Positions 7,399 to 15,618 of a stretch of DNA of 64,000 nucleotides are shown one piece after another. A program made the translations under genes and the position numbers. The notes beneath the pieces are model-generated. The model ran no database searches. It saw only the letters and a program-made list of their open reading frames with translations, and had not been told where the DNA came from. The stretch covers positions 265,911 to 329,910 of the forward strand of contig DBPX01000016.1 in NCBI GenBank assembly GCA_002305045.1, given 5' to 3'. Numbering within the stretch: position 1 is the stretch's first letter; each line of letters begins with the position of its first letter. The stretch is from Ruminococcus sp. UBA1409. GTDB taxonomy: Bacteria; Bacillota; Clostridia; Oscillospirales; Ruminococcaceae.

Positions 7399-10300
7399 AT
7401 GAATTGCTACAGAGCGGGAATTGATATAGGAAGCACTACGATAAAGCTTGTTATCCTGGGAGAGGATTCCAGGATGCTGTACGGCGAGTACCGCCGGCAT
7501 TTTGCGAAAATACAGCCTGCCATGCAGAAGCTTCTAAACGACGCCAAGGCTAAGCTCGGCGATTTTGATATGAAGCTTAAAATAACCGGCTCCGGCTCTA
7601 TTAACCTGGGAAAGGCCCTTAACCTGCCCTTTGTTCAGGAGGTCGCCGCCGTCGCCTCGGCAATCGAGAGGATGGCTCCCGGGACGGATGTCGCTATCGA
7701 GCTCGGCGGAGAGGACGCTAAGATTATCTATCTCACCGGCGGTCTTGAGGAGAGGATGAACGGCGTCTGCGCAGGAGGCACCGGCTCGTTTATCGACCAG
7801 ATGGCGTCACTTCTACAGACCGACGCCGCAGGTCTTAACGAGGAGGCAAGAAGCTACAAAAGGATTTATCCCATCGCCGCAAGGTGCGGCGTGTTCGCAA
7901 AGACGGACATCCAGCCGCTAATAAACGAGGGCGCCGCAAGAGCAGACCTTGCCGCCTCCATATTCCAAGCCGTAGTAAACCAGACGATTTCAGGTCTTGC
8001 CTGCGGAAAGCCGATTCGTGGACGGGTCGCCTTTTTGGGTGGACCGCTTCACTTCCTGTCCGAGCTAAAGGCAGCCTTTATAAGGACGCTTCGGCTCACC
8101 GGCGATGAGGCGATAGACCCGGACAGCTCCCATCTGTTCGCCGCAATGGGTGCGGCATTGGAGGCGGACGACGCTCCTGTCGTCTCCCCCGACAAGCTTA
8201 TAGACAGGCTTAATCACGGCATAAGTCTATCCTTCGAGTTAAAGCGGCTGGAGCCTCTTTTCACTGACGAAAGGGAGTTCTCTGAGTTCAAAAAGCGTCA
8301 CTCGATGGCAGTAGTCAGAAAGGGAGAGCTTGAGAGCTACTCCGGGCTCTGCTTTTTGGGAATAGACGCCGGCTCGACAACTACAAAGCTTGCTCTTATC
8401 GGAGAGGACGGCGAGCTGCTTTATTCCTATTATGCAAACAACATGGGCTCTCCCGTCATGACGGCGATAAACGCCATGAGAGATCTTGGCTCAAAGCTCC
8501 CATGCACCGCCTCGATAGCAAGGTCCTGCTCTACCGGCTACGGCGAGTCCCTGCTCAAATCCGCCTTCAATCTCGACGACGGCGAGGTCGAGACGATAGC
8601 CCACACCACAGCGGCGGCATTCTTTGACCCTGAGGTAGACTGCGTTTTGGATATCGGCGGTCAGGATATGAAATGCATCAAGCTAAAAAACGGCTCGGTG
8701 GACACCATCATGCTAAACGAGGCATGCTCCTCCGGCTGCGGCTCGTTTATCGAGAATTTCGCTCAGTCTCTTGGCTGCACCGCCTCGGAGTTTGCTGGCA
8801 AGGCTCTTTTTGCAAAGCACCCCGTAGACCTCGGGACACGCTGCACAGTTTTCATGAACTCAAATGTCAAGCAGGCTCAAAAGGAGGGCGCCTCGGTCGA
8901 GGACATCTCGGCAGGTCTAGCCTACTCGGTGATAAAAAACGCCCTGTTCAAGGTAATTAAGCTCTCGAGCGCCGAGGAGCTTGGAAAAAACATCGTCGTT
9001 CAGGGCGGCACCTTCTTCAATCAGGCGGTTTTGAGGGCGTTTGAGAAGATATCCGGCGCAGATGTCACCTGTCCTGATATCTCGGGAATAATGGGAGCCT
9101 TTGGAGCGGCTCTCATATCAAGAAGCAGGTATAACGGCGAGAGCACCTCGATGCTCTCCATCCCGGATATTCTAAGGCTTGAATACTCCACTACCACTGC
9201 GAGATGCAGCGGCTGTCAGAACAGGTGTACTCTCACGATAAACAGCTTCTCCGGCGGAAGAAAGCACATAACTGGCAACCGCTGCGAAAGAGGTCTTGGG
9301 CTTGCCTCGACCGGCGAGAAGGGTCCTAATCTTCCAGCCTACAAGCTAAAAAGGATTTTCGACTATCCGCAGCCGGAGTCGGCTCCCAGGGGAGAGATAG
9401 GCATCCCACGGGTGCTTAACATCTATGAAAACTACCCGTTCTGGGCAACCTTCTTCGGTCAGCTAGGCTTTAAGGTCGTGATATCTCCCAGGTCAAGCCA
9501 CAAGATATACGAGCTTGGAATGGAGAGCATACCCTCAGAGTCGGAATGCTACCCTGCAAAGCTGAGCCACGGTCATGTCCAGTGGCTGATAGACAACGGG
9601 ATAAAAACGATATTCCATCCCTGCGTTTTCTACGAGCATAAGGAGAACTCCAGCGCACAGAACAACTTTAACTGTCCGATAGTTATTTCCTATCCCGAAA
9701 ACATAAAGAACAACATCGAGAGTATAATCGACGGCAGTGTTCGCTACATAAGGCCGTTCATATCCTTTGAGTCCGAGAAAACCGCCGCAAGCCGCCTTGT
9801 CGAGCTTTGCCGCAGAGAGTGGAGCATCCCCGAGCTTGAGGTCCGTGCGGCTGTACACTCAGCATGGGAGGAGCAGGCAAGCTGTAAAAAAGACATAAGG
9901 CGTGAGGGTGAGCTTGCCATTAGGTGGATGGAGGAGCATTCCCGTCCCGGAATAGTTCTTGCGGGCAGACCCTATCACATCGACCCTGAGATAAATCACG
10001 GAATCCCCGAGATGATTGCCTCCTACAATATGGCGGTTTTAACCGAGGACAGCCTCCCCGTGCCCGAGTCCCCGGATAATCCTCTTAGAGTGAACGACCA
10101 GTGGGTATACCACTCCAGGCTTTACATGGCGGCGGAGTTCGTAAGAGGCAGGCAGGACATGGAGCTTATTCAGCTAAACTCCTTCGGCTGCGGTCTCGAC
10201 GCCGTTACAACTGACCAGATGATGGAGATTTTAGAAGGCTCCAACAAGCTCTACACCGTCCTCAAGATAGACGAGGTTTCAAATCTCGGAGCGGTAAGAA

Positions 10301-11649
10301 TAAGGATAAGAAGCCTTCTTTCCGCCATGGAGCAAAGAAAGCGGATGGGAATACTCCCTCAGCCGAAATCTGCGGCGTACAAAAGGACCGTCTTTACAAA
10401 GAGGATGAAAAAGGATGGCTACACCATCCTCTGCCCGCAGATGAGCCCGATTCATTTCAGACTCATGGAGCCTGTCTTTAAAAGGCACGGCTACAACATC
10501 GTGGTGATGGATAATGACAACCGCTCGGCGATAGATGTAGGTCTTAAATATGTCAACAACGACGCCTGCTTCCCCTCGATAACGGTGGTCGGGCAGATTA
10601 TGGACTCGGTGCTGTCGGGCAAGTACGATACCGACCGTTTAGCAATCATCATGTCGCAGACCGGCGGCTGCTGCAGAGCCAGCAACTACATAGGCTTTAT
10701 AAGGCGTGCCCTTGACAAGGCGGGACTCAGCCATATACCGGTTATTTCCCTGAACGCAAACGGCATGGAGAAAAACGAGGGCTTTAAGATATCCTTGCAG
10801 CTTCTTTTGCAGGCGGGAAAGGCTGTCGTCATAGGCGACCTTATGATGCGCTGCCTTTTAAGAACAAGACCCTACGAGGCGGTAAAGGGAAGCGCAAACA
10901 GCCTCTATGAGAGACTTAGCCGTGAGGCTGAGGATATGCTAGGCGGAAAAGGCTCCGGCAAGAGCTACTCCGAGCTGTGTAGGGATATCGTCAGGGCGTT
11001 TGACGAGCTTAAGCTTTTAGAGGATGTTAAAAAGCCGAGGGTCGGAATAGTCGGCGAGATTCTTGTAAAGTATATGCCGCTTGCAAACAACCACCTGGTC
11101 GAGCTTCTTGAGAACGAGGGCGCAGAGGCTGTCGTTCCCGACCTGATGGACTTTTTGAACTACTGCGTATATAACTCGGTTTACAAGTACAAATATCTTG
11201 GCAAGAGCAAAGCCTCCTCTAAGCTCTCGCTAGCCGCTATAAAGGCTATGAGGCTTCTAAGAAAGCCGGCAGTCGACGCTCTTGAGGCGTCAAATAGGTT
11301 TGAGCCTCCGCTTAACATAGAGCGAATCGCAGAGCTTGCAAAGCCGATTATCTCGCTTGGAAACCAGTACGGAGAGGGCTGGCTCCTCACCGGGGAGATG
11401 GCAGAGCTTATCCTCTGTGGCGCTCCCAACATAGTCTGCATACAGCCCTTTGCCTGCCTGCCTAATCATGTAGTGGGCAAGGGCGCGATAAAGGCTCTTA
11501 AGGCTGAGTACCCCGAGGCGAATATTGTTGCCGTGGATTACGACCCGGGTGCCTCTGAGGTTAACCAGTTTAACCGCATTAAGCTTATGCTTACAACCGC
11601 ACAAAAGCGGCTCGAGGCAAAAAGCGCCCCTGTTAAGGAGACGGTCTAG
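7399..11649 (+). CDS. Double BadF/HgdC-type acyl-CoA dehydratase activase with DUF2229-type C-terminal half
   Basis: Large ATPase (1416 residues from the ATG at 7399) of the 2-hydroxyacyl-CoA dehydratase activator superfamily, which passes electrons to a dehydratase at the cost of ATP. Two ASKHA ATPase modules are visible: GIDIGSTT near residue 7 and GIDAGSTTTK near 320. Both keep the cysteine positions used for the shared [4Fe-4S] cluster (NGVCAGGTG / ARCGVFAKTD and NEACSSGCG / TRCTVFMNS). Near residue 603 is a cysteine-rich segment (CSGCQNRC...NRC), and from about 668 a DUF2229-like and dehydratase-like half begins (IPRVLNIYENYPF). The start at 7399 fits the family; an in-frame TTG or CTG-type extension to 7270 does not. 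No separate dehydratase gene is near. The physiological substrate of these fused proteins is unknown. Confidence 0.85.
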   Translation: MNCYRAGIDIGSTTIKLVILGEDSRMLYGEYRRHFAKIQPAMQKLLNDAKAKLGDFDMKLKITGSGSINLGKALNLPFVQEVAAVASAIERMAPGTDVAIELGGEDAKIIYLTGGLEERMNGVCAGGTGSFIDQMASLLQTDAAGLNEEARSYKRIYPIAARCGVFAKTDIQPLINEGAARADLAASIFQAVVNQTISGLACGKPIRGRVAFLGGPLHFLSELKAAFIRTLRLTGDEAIDPDSSHLFAAMGAALEADDAPVVSPDKLIDRLNHGISLSFELKRLEPLFTDEREFSEFKKRHSMAVVRKGELESYSGLCFLGIDAGSTTTKLALIGEDGELLYSYYANNMGSPVMTAINAMRDLGSKLPCTASIARSCSTGYGESLLKSAFNLDDGEVETIAHTTAAAFFDPEVDCVLDIGGQDMKCIKLKNGSVDTIMLNEACSSGCGSFIENFAQSLGCTASEFAGKALFAKHPVDLGTRCTVFMNSNVKQAQKEGASVEDISAGLAYSVIKNALFKVIKLSSAEELGKNIVVQGGTFFNQAVLRAFEKISGADVTCPDISGIMGAFGAALISRSRYNGESTSMLSIPDILRLEYSTTTARCSGCQNRCTLTINSFSGGRKHITGNRCERGLGLASTGEKGPNLPAYKLKRIFDYPQPESAPRGEIGIPRVLNIYENYPFWATFFGQLGFKVVISPRSSHKIYELGMESIPSESECYPAKLSHGHVQWLIDNGIKTIFHPCVFYEHKENSSAQNNFNCPIVISYPENIKNNIESIIDGSVRYIRPFISFESEKTAASRLVELCRREWSIPELEVRAAVHSAWEEQASCKKDIRREGELAIRWMEEHSRPGIVLAGRPYHIDPEINHGIPEMIASYNMAVLTEDSLPVPESPDNPLRVNDQWVYHSRLYMAAEFVRGRQDMELIQLNSFGCGLDAVTTDQMMEILEGSNKLYTVLKIDEVSNLGAVRIRIRSLLSAMEQRKRMGILPQPKSAAYKRTVFTKRMKKDGYTILCPQMSPIHFRLMEPVFKRHGYNIVVMDNDNRSAIDVGLKYVNNDACFPSITVVGQIMDSVLSGKYDTDRLAIIMSQTGGCCRASNYIGFIRRALDKAGLSHIPVISLNANGMEKNEGFKISLQLLLQAGKAVVIGDLMMRCLLRTRPYEAVKGSANSLYERLSREAEDMLGGKGSGKSYSELCRDIVRAFDELKLLEDVKKPRVGIVGEILVKYMPLANNHLVELLENEGAEAVVPDLMDFLNYCVYNSVYKYKYLGKSKASSKLSLAAIKAMRLLRKPAVDALEASNRFEPPLNIERIAELAKPIISLGNQYGEGWLLTGEMAELILCGAPNIVCIQPFACLPNHVVGKGAIKALKAEYPEANIVAVDYDPGASEVNQFNRIKLMLTTAQKRLEAKSAPVKETV

Positions 11650-12132
11650 ATGAAGCCGCAGGAGAAAAAGACCAACGCCATGCGAATACTCGACTCGCTC
11701 AAAATAGGCTACAGCGTCCACAGCCTCGGCGATAAGACCGCAGAAAACGGTCTGGAGGCGGCAAGGCTTCTTGGCTTGGAGCCGAAAACGGTTTTTAAGA
11801 CGCTTGTCACCGTCGGGAAAAGCGGACAGCACTATGTCTATGTGCTGCCGGTCTATTCCGAGCTTGACCTGAGAGCGGCGGCAAGAGCCGTCGGCGAGAA
11901 GTCGGTTGAGATGGTTAAATCAAGGGAGCTTCTTCCCATCACCGGCTACATACACGGCGGCTGTTCCCCTATCGGCATGAAAAAGCAGCTAAGAACTCTT
12001 TTTGACTCCTCCGTAGAGCTTCTTGACGAGGTCACTTTCAGCGCAGGGCGGGTCGGCCGTATGATAAGGCTATCCGTCTGTGATATAAAAAAGGTCCTGC
12101 CATACGAGACGGCGGAGCTTACAGTAAAGTAG
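11650..12132 (+). CDS. ybaK: Cys-tRNA(Pro)/Cys-tRNA(Cys) deacylase, YbaK/EbsC family
   Basis: A 160-residue trans-editing enzyme that hydrolyses mischarged Cys-tRNA(Pro). It has the family core: ARLLGLEPKTVFKTLV near residue 40 and GGCSPIGMKKQL near 103-114, the conserved G-S/T-PxG-K loop at the active site. The ATG follows the activase stop codon directly (TAG-ATG), and AAGGAG in the end of the activase gene serves as RBS, so the two are translationally coupled. Length matches the family (about 155-165). The link to the activase is conserved only as far as this window shows; functional coupling is not implied. Confidence 0.9.
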   Translation: MKPQEKKTNAMRILDSLKIGYSVHSLGDKTAENGLEAARLLGLEPKTVFKTLVTVGKSGQHYVYVLPVYSELDLRAAARAVGEKSVEMVKSRELLPITGYIHGGCSPIGMKKQLRTLFDSSVELLDEVTFSAGRVGRMIRLSVCDIKKVLPYETAELTVK

Positions 12133-12143
12133 CATAAAAGCAT

Positions 12144-12177
12144 AAAATCCCCTAGCCAAAACGGCTAAGGGATTTTT
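12144..12177. terminator. Bidirectional terminator between ybaK and the cupin gene
   Basis: AAAATCCCCTAGCC (12144-12157) pairs with GGCTAAGGGATTTT, one mismatch, with a short AAAAC loop. A/T tracts on both sides allow it to end transcription from both converging genes. Confidence 0.85.
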
Positions 12178-12200
12178 ACAGTTATTAAGCGCCTGAGGAA

Positions 12201-12554
12201 TCAGTAGGCTATAGCGTCCTCTGCGGTATAGGCGGACAGGGAGCCGCTTTTTACCTGGATGCAGATATAGCTTATCCCCTCCTCCTTGGAGGCGTAAAGC
12301 TGCCTCCTTGAAGCCGGCGGAATCATCAGCCAGTCGCCCTTTGACAGCTCGACTGCTTCATCCTCGATGACTGCGCTTCCCTTTCCCGAGAGGATGTAAT
12401 AAATCTCCTCGTTTTCCTTGTGGGCGTGGACAAAGGGGACGCATCCCCCGGCAGGCAGGTTGTTAATGCTTATTTCCGCACCAGTTAGGGACAGCCTGTC
12501 GTGAAGCTCTGTCCTAGCCTCAGTAGAAGGGGTATACTTTGTGTAGCTTGACAT
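12201..12554 (-). CDS. Small single-domain cupin protein
   Basis: A 117-residue cupin with the two metal-binding motifs: HAHKENEEIYYILSGKG (His, His, Glu near residues 43-50) and GDWLMIPP followed by a second-strand region in which the usual His is replaced (PPASRRQLYA). Such proteins are commonly sensors, isomerases or dioxygenase-like enzymes; the function cannot be assigned. RBS AAGGAGG lies 8 bases before the ATG. It is transcribed from a near-perfect promoter that carries two operator-like dyads and lies directly next to an Rrf2-type regulator gene, so it is probably the main target of that regulator. Confidence 0.85.
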   Translation of the reverse strand: MSSYTKYTPSTEARTELHDRLSLTGAEISINNLPAGGCVPFVHAHKENEEIYYILSGKGSAVIEDEAVELSKGDWLMIPPASRRQLYASKEEGISYICIQVKSGSLSAYTAEDAIAY

Positions 12555-12582
12555 ATAAAATCCTCCTTAAAATGGTCAGTGT

Positions 12583-12605
12583 GTTGTAATGACTAATGTT
12601 ACAAC
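12583..12605. promoter_or_regulatory. Operator-like dyad 1 (downstream of the -10 of the cupin gene)
   Basis: Perfect 7-base arms GTTGTAA (12583-12589) and TTACAAC (12599-12605) around 9 bases. It covers the expected transcription start of the cupin gene. Its centre is 42 bases (four helical turns) from that of dyad 2. Confidence 0.6.
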
Positions 12606-12608
12606 CTG

Positions 12609-12637
12609 ATTATAGCACAGGGAAGTTGTAATGTCAA
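12609..12637 (-). promoter_or_regulatory. Consensus promoter of the cupin gene
   Basis: On the minus strand TTGACA (12632-12637), 17-base spacer, TATAAT (12609-12614) preceded by TGC (extended -10): as strong a sigma-A promoter as one can write. Such strength normally requires a repressor, in line with the flanking dyads. Confidence 0.85.
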
Positions 12638-12647
12638 TGGTTACATC
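12625..12647. promoter_or_regulatory. Operator-like dyad 2 (over the -35 of the cupin gene)
   Basis: GTTGTAATG at the left (12625-12633) repeats the first nine bases of dyad 1 exactly; the right arm TTACATC differs from TTACAAC at one base. It overlaps the TTGACA box and the last codons of the regulator gene. Confidence 0.5.
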
Positions 12648-13068
12648 AAATTTTTATTTTATTTTTTATCATCTCAAGAGTCACAGCCCGAAGCTCGCTC
12701 TCCATGACCCTCTGAATCCTCTCAAGCTCCCCTCCCAGCGCAGAGTGTATGCTCCTGCCCACGGGACAGCTTTTATTTGGGTTCTCATGAAAATGAAAAA
12801 GACCATCGTCCCCGACGCACCGAGAGGCTAGGTATATGTCGAAAAGGGTTATCTCATCGGCGGATCTTGCGAGCGTGGCTCCCCCTGTTCCCCTCGCTAT
12901 CAGGACAAGACCGGCAGCCTTTAGCTCTCCTAAGAGCCTTCGCACGACTACCGGGTTGATATTTATGCTCCTGGCAAGAAAATCGCTTGTGACCTTTTTT
13001 GTATCGCTGAATAGGTCTATGCAAAGAAGAATATGCACGGAAAGCGTAAATCTGCTTGATATCTGCAT
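12646..13068 (-). CDS. Rrf2-family transcriptional regulator
   Basis: A 140-residue winged-helix regulator of the Rrf2 type: SRFTLSVHILLCIDL at the N-terminus, HTH around SDFLARSININPVVVRRLLGELKAAGLV (residues about 26-52) and the GGATLAR wing. Only one cysteine (KSCPVG) is present in the region where Fe-S sensing members such as IscR and NsrR have three, so a non-Fe-S, YwnA-like type is more likely. ATG at 13068 was chosen because AGGAG lies 8 bases upstream; an in-frame GTG is 3 codons earlier. It lies upstream of the cupin gene on the same strand and has its own promoter. Confidence 0.9.
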   Translation of the reverse strand: MQISSRFTLSVHILLCIDLFSDTKKVTSDFLARSININPVVVRRLLGELKAAGLVLIARGTGGATLARSADEITLFDIYLASRCVGDDGLFHFHENPNKSCPVGRSIHSALGGELERIQRVMESELRAVTLEMIKNKIKI

Positions 13069-13113
13069 TGACACCACTCCTACGGCTTAAGCTGGAATCT
13101 GAGTTTTTTATTT

Positions 13114-13142
13114 ATTGTAGCATAAAAGCGCTTAAAAGGCAA
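13114..13142 (-). promoter_or_regulatory. Promoter of the Rrf2-type regulator gene
   Basis: TTGCCT (13137-13142), 17-base spacer, TACAAT (13114-13119) with TGC in front of the -10. Confidence 0.6.
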
Positions 13143-13188
13143 CTGTCGGGAGTTAGTGCCAATATCCCGAGCTTTTTTCGGCATTGTA

Positions 13189-13217
13189 TAGACAAACGCC
13201 CCGATTTATGCTACAAT
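13189..13217 (+). promoter_or_regulatory. Promoter of the CapA-like gene
   Basis: TAGACA (13189-13194), 17-base spacer, TACAAT (13212-13217) with TGC before it, about 107 bases from the start codon. Confidence 0.6.
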
Positions 13218-13324
13218 GACAAAAGGGCGGTCGAACGGCTAAATAGGTCATGACGCCGTGTTGCCGGACCGCCTGCCCTGATTATATTGCATCTATCATG
13301 CTTTGCTAAATTTAAGAGGCTGAA

Positions 13325-14815
13325 ATGAGAAATAAAAGACATATTATTATTGCAGTTTTTTCTGTCCTTATCCTGATTGCGGGAGGGCTTTTTGTCCTTT
13401 CTGAATTTAGGGGGCAGGACCTTTCCAAGACAGCTTTACCCTCCGGGCAGGAACCAGGCAATATGGATTCCGACGCAGAGGACGCTTCGGACGAACTAAA
13501 GACTCCGCCGGATGAAGCTATAAGTCCCGGATCTGCCGTCACCGAGAATACGGAATCTGAGCCGCTTGAGGAGCCTGACGGCTTAGAAAATCCCGACGGC
13601 GAGCCATTAGCTCCTGATGTGGAGGATAACAGTGATGACGCCGACCCCGAGCAGACTGATGAAAATACTTACTCTGACGGGGATAATAGCTCCGACGGGA
13701 ATACTGACATCCAGGAGCAGCCGCAGACCCAGTATGAAAGCTCAACCGTCAGAATATGCATAGGCGGAGACACCTCGATAGACTCCGAATTTGCGGACGC
13801 CGCCAGAAGATGGGGAGTCGATTATCCCTGGAAGGAGGTCAGCCAGGTATTTAACGAGGCTGATATCTCGGTGGTAAATCTTGAGACCTGTGTGAGCGAA
13901 AGAGGCGTCTCGGAGAAAAGAGAGGGCTTTGGCTTCAGGACGCCTCCTGATATGCTTGAGGGCTTTGTAAACGCAGGAATAGACCTTGTCTGCCTTGCAA
14001 ACAACCATACAAGAGACTACGGCATGGACGCACTTGTCGATACCTTCAGCCATCTGGCGGAGTACGGCATAGGCTATTTCGGAGCAGGTCACGACAAGGA
14101 GGAGGCTGGAGGTCTCACGGTTAAAGAGGTAAACGGCGTCAAGGTAGGCTTTGCGGGTTGTAACTACATATATCTTAGCAGCGACTGTGCGGCGGATGTC
14201 GGTCATCCCGGCATAAATATGGTCTACAAGCTCGACGACGAGAGGACTGCATGGTTTTTGGACCGTGTCAAGGAGTATGACAGCCAGTGCGATGTTCTCA
14301 TAGTGTTCATGCACTGCGGCACAGAGGAGGTCTTTGATGTCGGGAGCTATCAGAAAAGGCTGGCAAGAGCCTTAATCGACTCAGGGGCGGACATCGTCAT
14401 CGGAGCGCATCCCCACACCCTGCAGCCCATCGAGTTCTACAACGGCAAGCCGATTTTTTACAGCATCGGAAACCTCATCTTCTGGCATGTGGACGACGAA
14501 ATCGACGGTCTTACCTGCATTTTTGACATCACCATCGATAAGGACGGCTTCAAAAGCCTTAGACTCCATCCGCTTTTCATAAAGAACTACAAGGTCTACT
14601 ATCTTGAAAGAGACGAGGGCAAGTATCCCGCCAGATACGACCAGATTCTTGAGCTTATGAACAGTCTTTGCTACGACTACGGCATATATTTTGACGAGCA
14701 GGGATATATGGGGCTGATTGACGAGCTGTCCCAGGAGGAAAGGGAGCTGCTTGAAGCCATGTACACCGAAAATACCGAAAACAATGCAGATGATGTGACG
14801 CTAAAGGAGGGCTAA
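13325..14815 (+). CDS. Membrane-anchored CapA/PgsA-like metallophosphatase-fold protein
   Basis: A 496-residue protein with one N-terminal membrane segment (residues about 6-25, HIIIAVFSVLILIAGGLFVL), an acidic, Pro/Glu/Asp-rich linker to about residue 138, and an extracellular CapA domain: RICIGGDTSID, VVNLETCVS, LANNHTRDYG, and GAHPHTLQPIEFYNGKPIFYS. This family is named for poly-gamma-glutamate capsule synthesis (PgsA/CapA), but most members outside cap operons have unknown roles, and no capB/capC is present here. RBS AAGAGG. The downstream methyltransferase starts one base after the stop, so they are co-transcribed. The acidic linker likely spans the cell wall. Confidence 0.85.
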   Translation: MRNKRHIIIAVFSVLILIAGGLFVLSEFRGQDLSKTALPSGQEPGNMDSDAEDASDELKTPPDEAISPGSAVTENTESEPLEEPDGLENPDGEPLAPDVEDNSDDADPEQTDENTYSDGDNSSDGNTDIQEQPQTQYESSTVRICIGGDTSIDSEFADAARRWGVDYPWKEVSQVFNEADISVVNLETCVSERGVSEKREGFGFRTPPDMLEGFVNAGIDLVCLANNHTRDYGMDALVDTFSHLAEYGIGYFGAGHDKEEAGGLTVKEVNGVKVGFAGCNYIYLSSDCAADVGHPGINMVYKLDDERTAWFLDRVKEYDSQCDVLIVFMHCGTEEVFDVGSYQKRLARALIDSGADIVIGAHPHTLQPIEFYNGKPIFYSIGNLIFWHVDDEIDGLTCIFDITIDKDGFKSLRLHPLFIKNYKVYYLERDEGKYPARYDQILELMNSLCYDYGIYFDEQGYMGLIDELSQEERELLEAMYTENTENNADDVTLKEG

Positions 14816-14816
14816 G

Positions 14817-15566
14817 ATGTCATACCAGGACGAAAATGCCAAAACCATAGACCGCTGGATAGAAGAAGGCTGGGAATGGGGTCAGCCGATAGATCATGAT
14901 ACCTATCTTAGCGCATTAAACGGAAGCTGGGAGCTTCTTTTGACGCCGACAAAGCCGGTCCCCAAGAGCTGGCTCGGCGAGATAAAGGGAAAAAAGGTGC
15001 TGGGACTTGCCTCGGGAGGCGGTCAGCAGATGCCGATTTTTGCGGCTCTCGGCGCCTTGGTGACGGTATTGGACTACTCCCCTGCACAGCTAAGGTCTGA
15101 ACAGCTTGTAAGCGAAAGAGAGGGCTATCAAATCAATATCGTAAGAGCGGACATGACAAAGCCCTTACCCTTTGAGGACGGCGAGTTCGACCTTGTCTTT
15201 CACCCCGTCTCCAACTGCTATGTCAAGGAGGTCAAGCCAATCTTTAAAGAATGTGCCAGGGTCTTAAAGCACGGCGGCAGGCTGCTGTGCGGTCTTGACA
15301 ACGGCATGAACTTCATAACGAACGAAGAGGAAAGGGAGATTCTTTATTCCCTGCCCTTTGACCCTCTTAATGACCCCGAGCTTATGAGGATGCTCCAAAG
15401 CGAGGACTGCGGAGTACAGTTTTCACATACCATGGAGGAGCAGATAGGCGGTCAGCTTGAGGCTGGGTTTATCCTAAAGGATATTTACGAGGATACCAAC
15501 GGAAGCGGCAGGCTCCACAAGATGAACATCCCCAGCTTTATAGCGACTTTGGCTATAAAGCCGTAG
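14817..15566 (+). CDS. Class I SAM-dependent methyltransferase
   Basis: A 249-residue methyltransferase with motif I VLGLASGGGQQMP (near residue 61), an acidic strand end VLDYSPAQL, then RADMTKPLPFEDGEFDLVFHP (motifs II-III region). The substrate is unknown. AAAGGAGG in the end of the CapA-like gene is its RBS, and the genes are separated by one base. It belongs to the large UbiE/Methyltransf_11-like group with a conserved WEWG N-terminal region. Coupling to a surface-protein gene could point to a small-molecule or envelope substrate, but this is speculation. Confidence 0.85.
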   Translation: MSYQDENAKTIDRWIEEGWEWGQPIDHDTYLSALNGSWELLLTPTKPVPKSWLGEIKGKKVLGLASGGGQQMPIFAALGALVTVLDYSPAQLRSEQLVSEREGYQINIVRADMTKPLPFEDGEFDLVFHPVSNCYVKEVKPIFKECARVLKHGGRLLCGLDNGMNFITNEEEREILYSLPFDPLNDPELMRMLQSEDCGVQFSHTMEEQIGGQLEAGFILKDIYEDTNGSGRLHKMNIPSFIATLAIKP

Positions 15567-15618
15567 CCTGTCCTGGCAATCGTGACATCACCACAATAAA
15601 AAAGAAAAGAGGATTAGT

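Noticed and set aside
13742..14314. 190-codon open frame antisense to the CapA-like gene
   Set aside because: The sense strand encodes a clear CapA domain; the antisense frame is a shadow without RBS.
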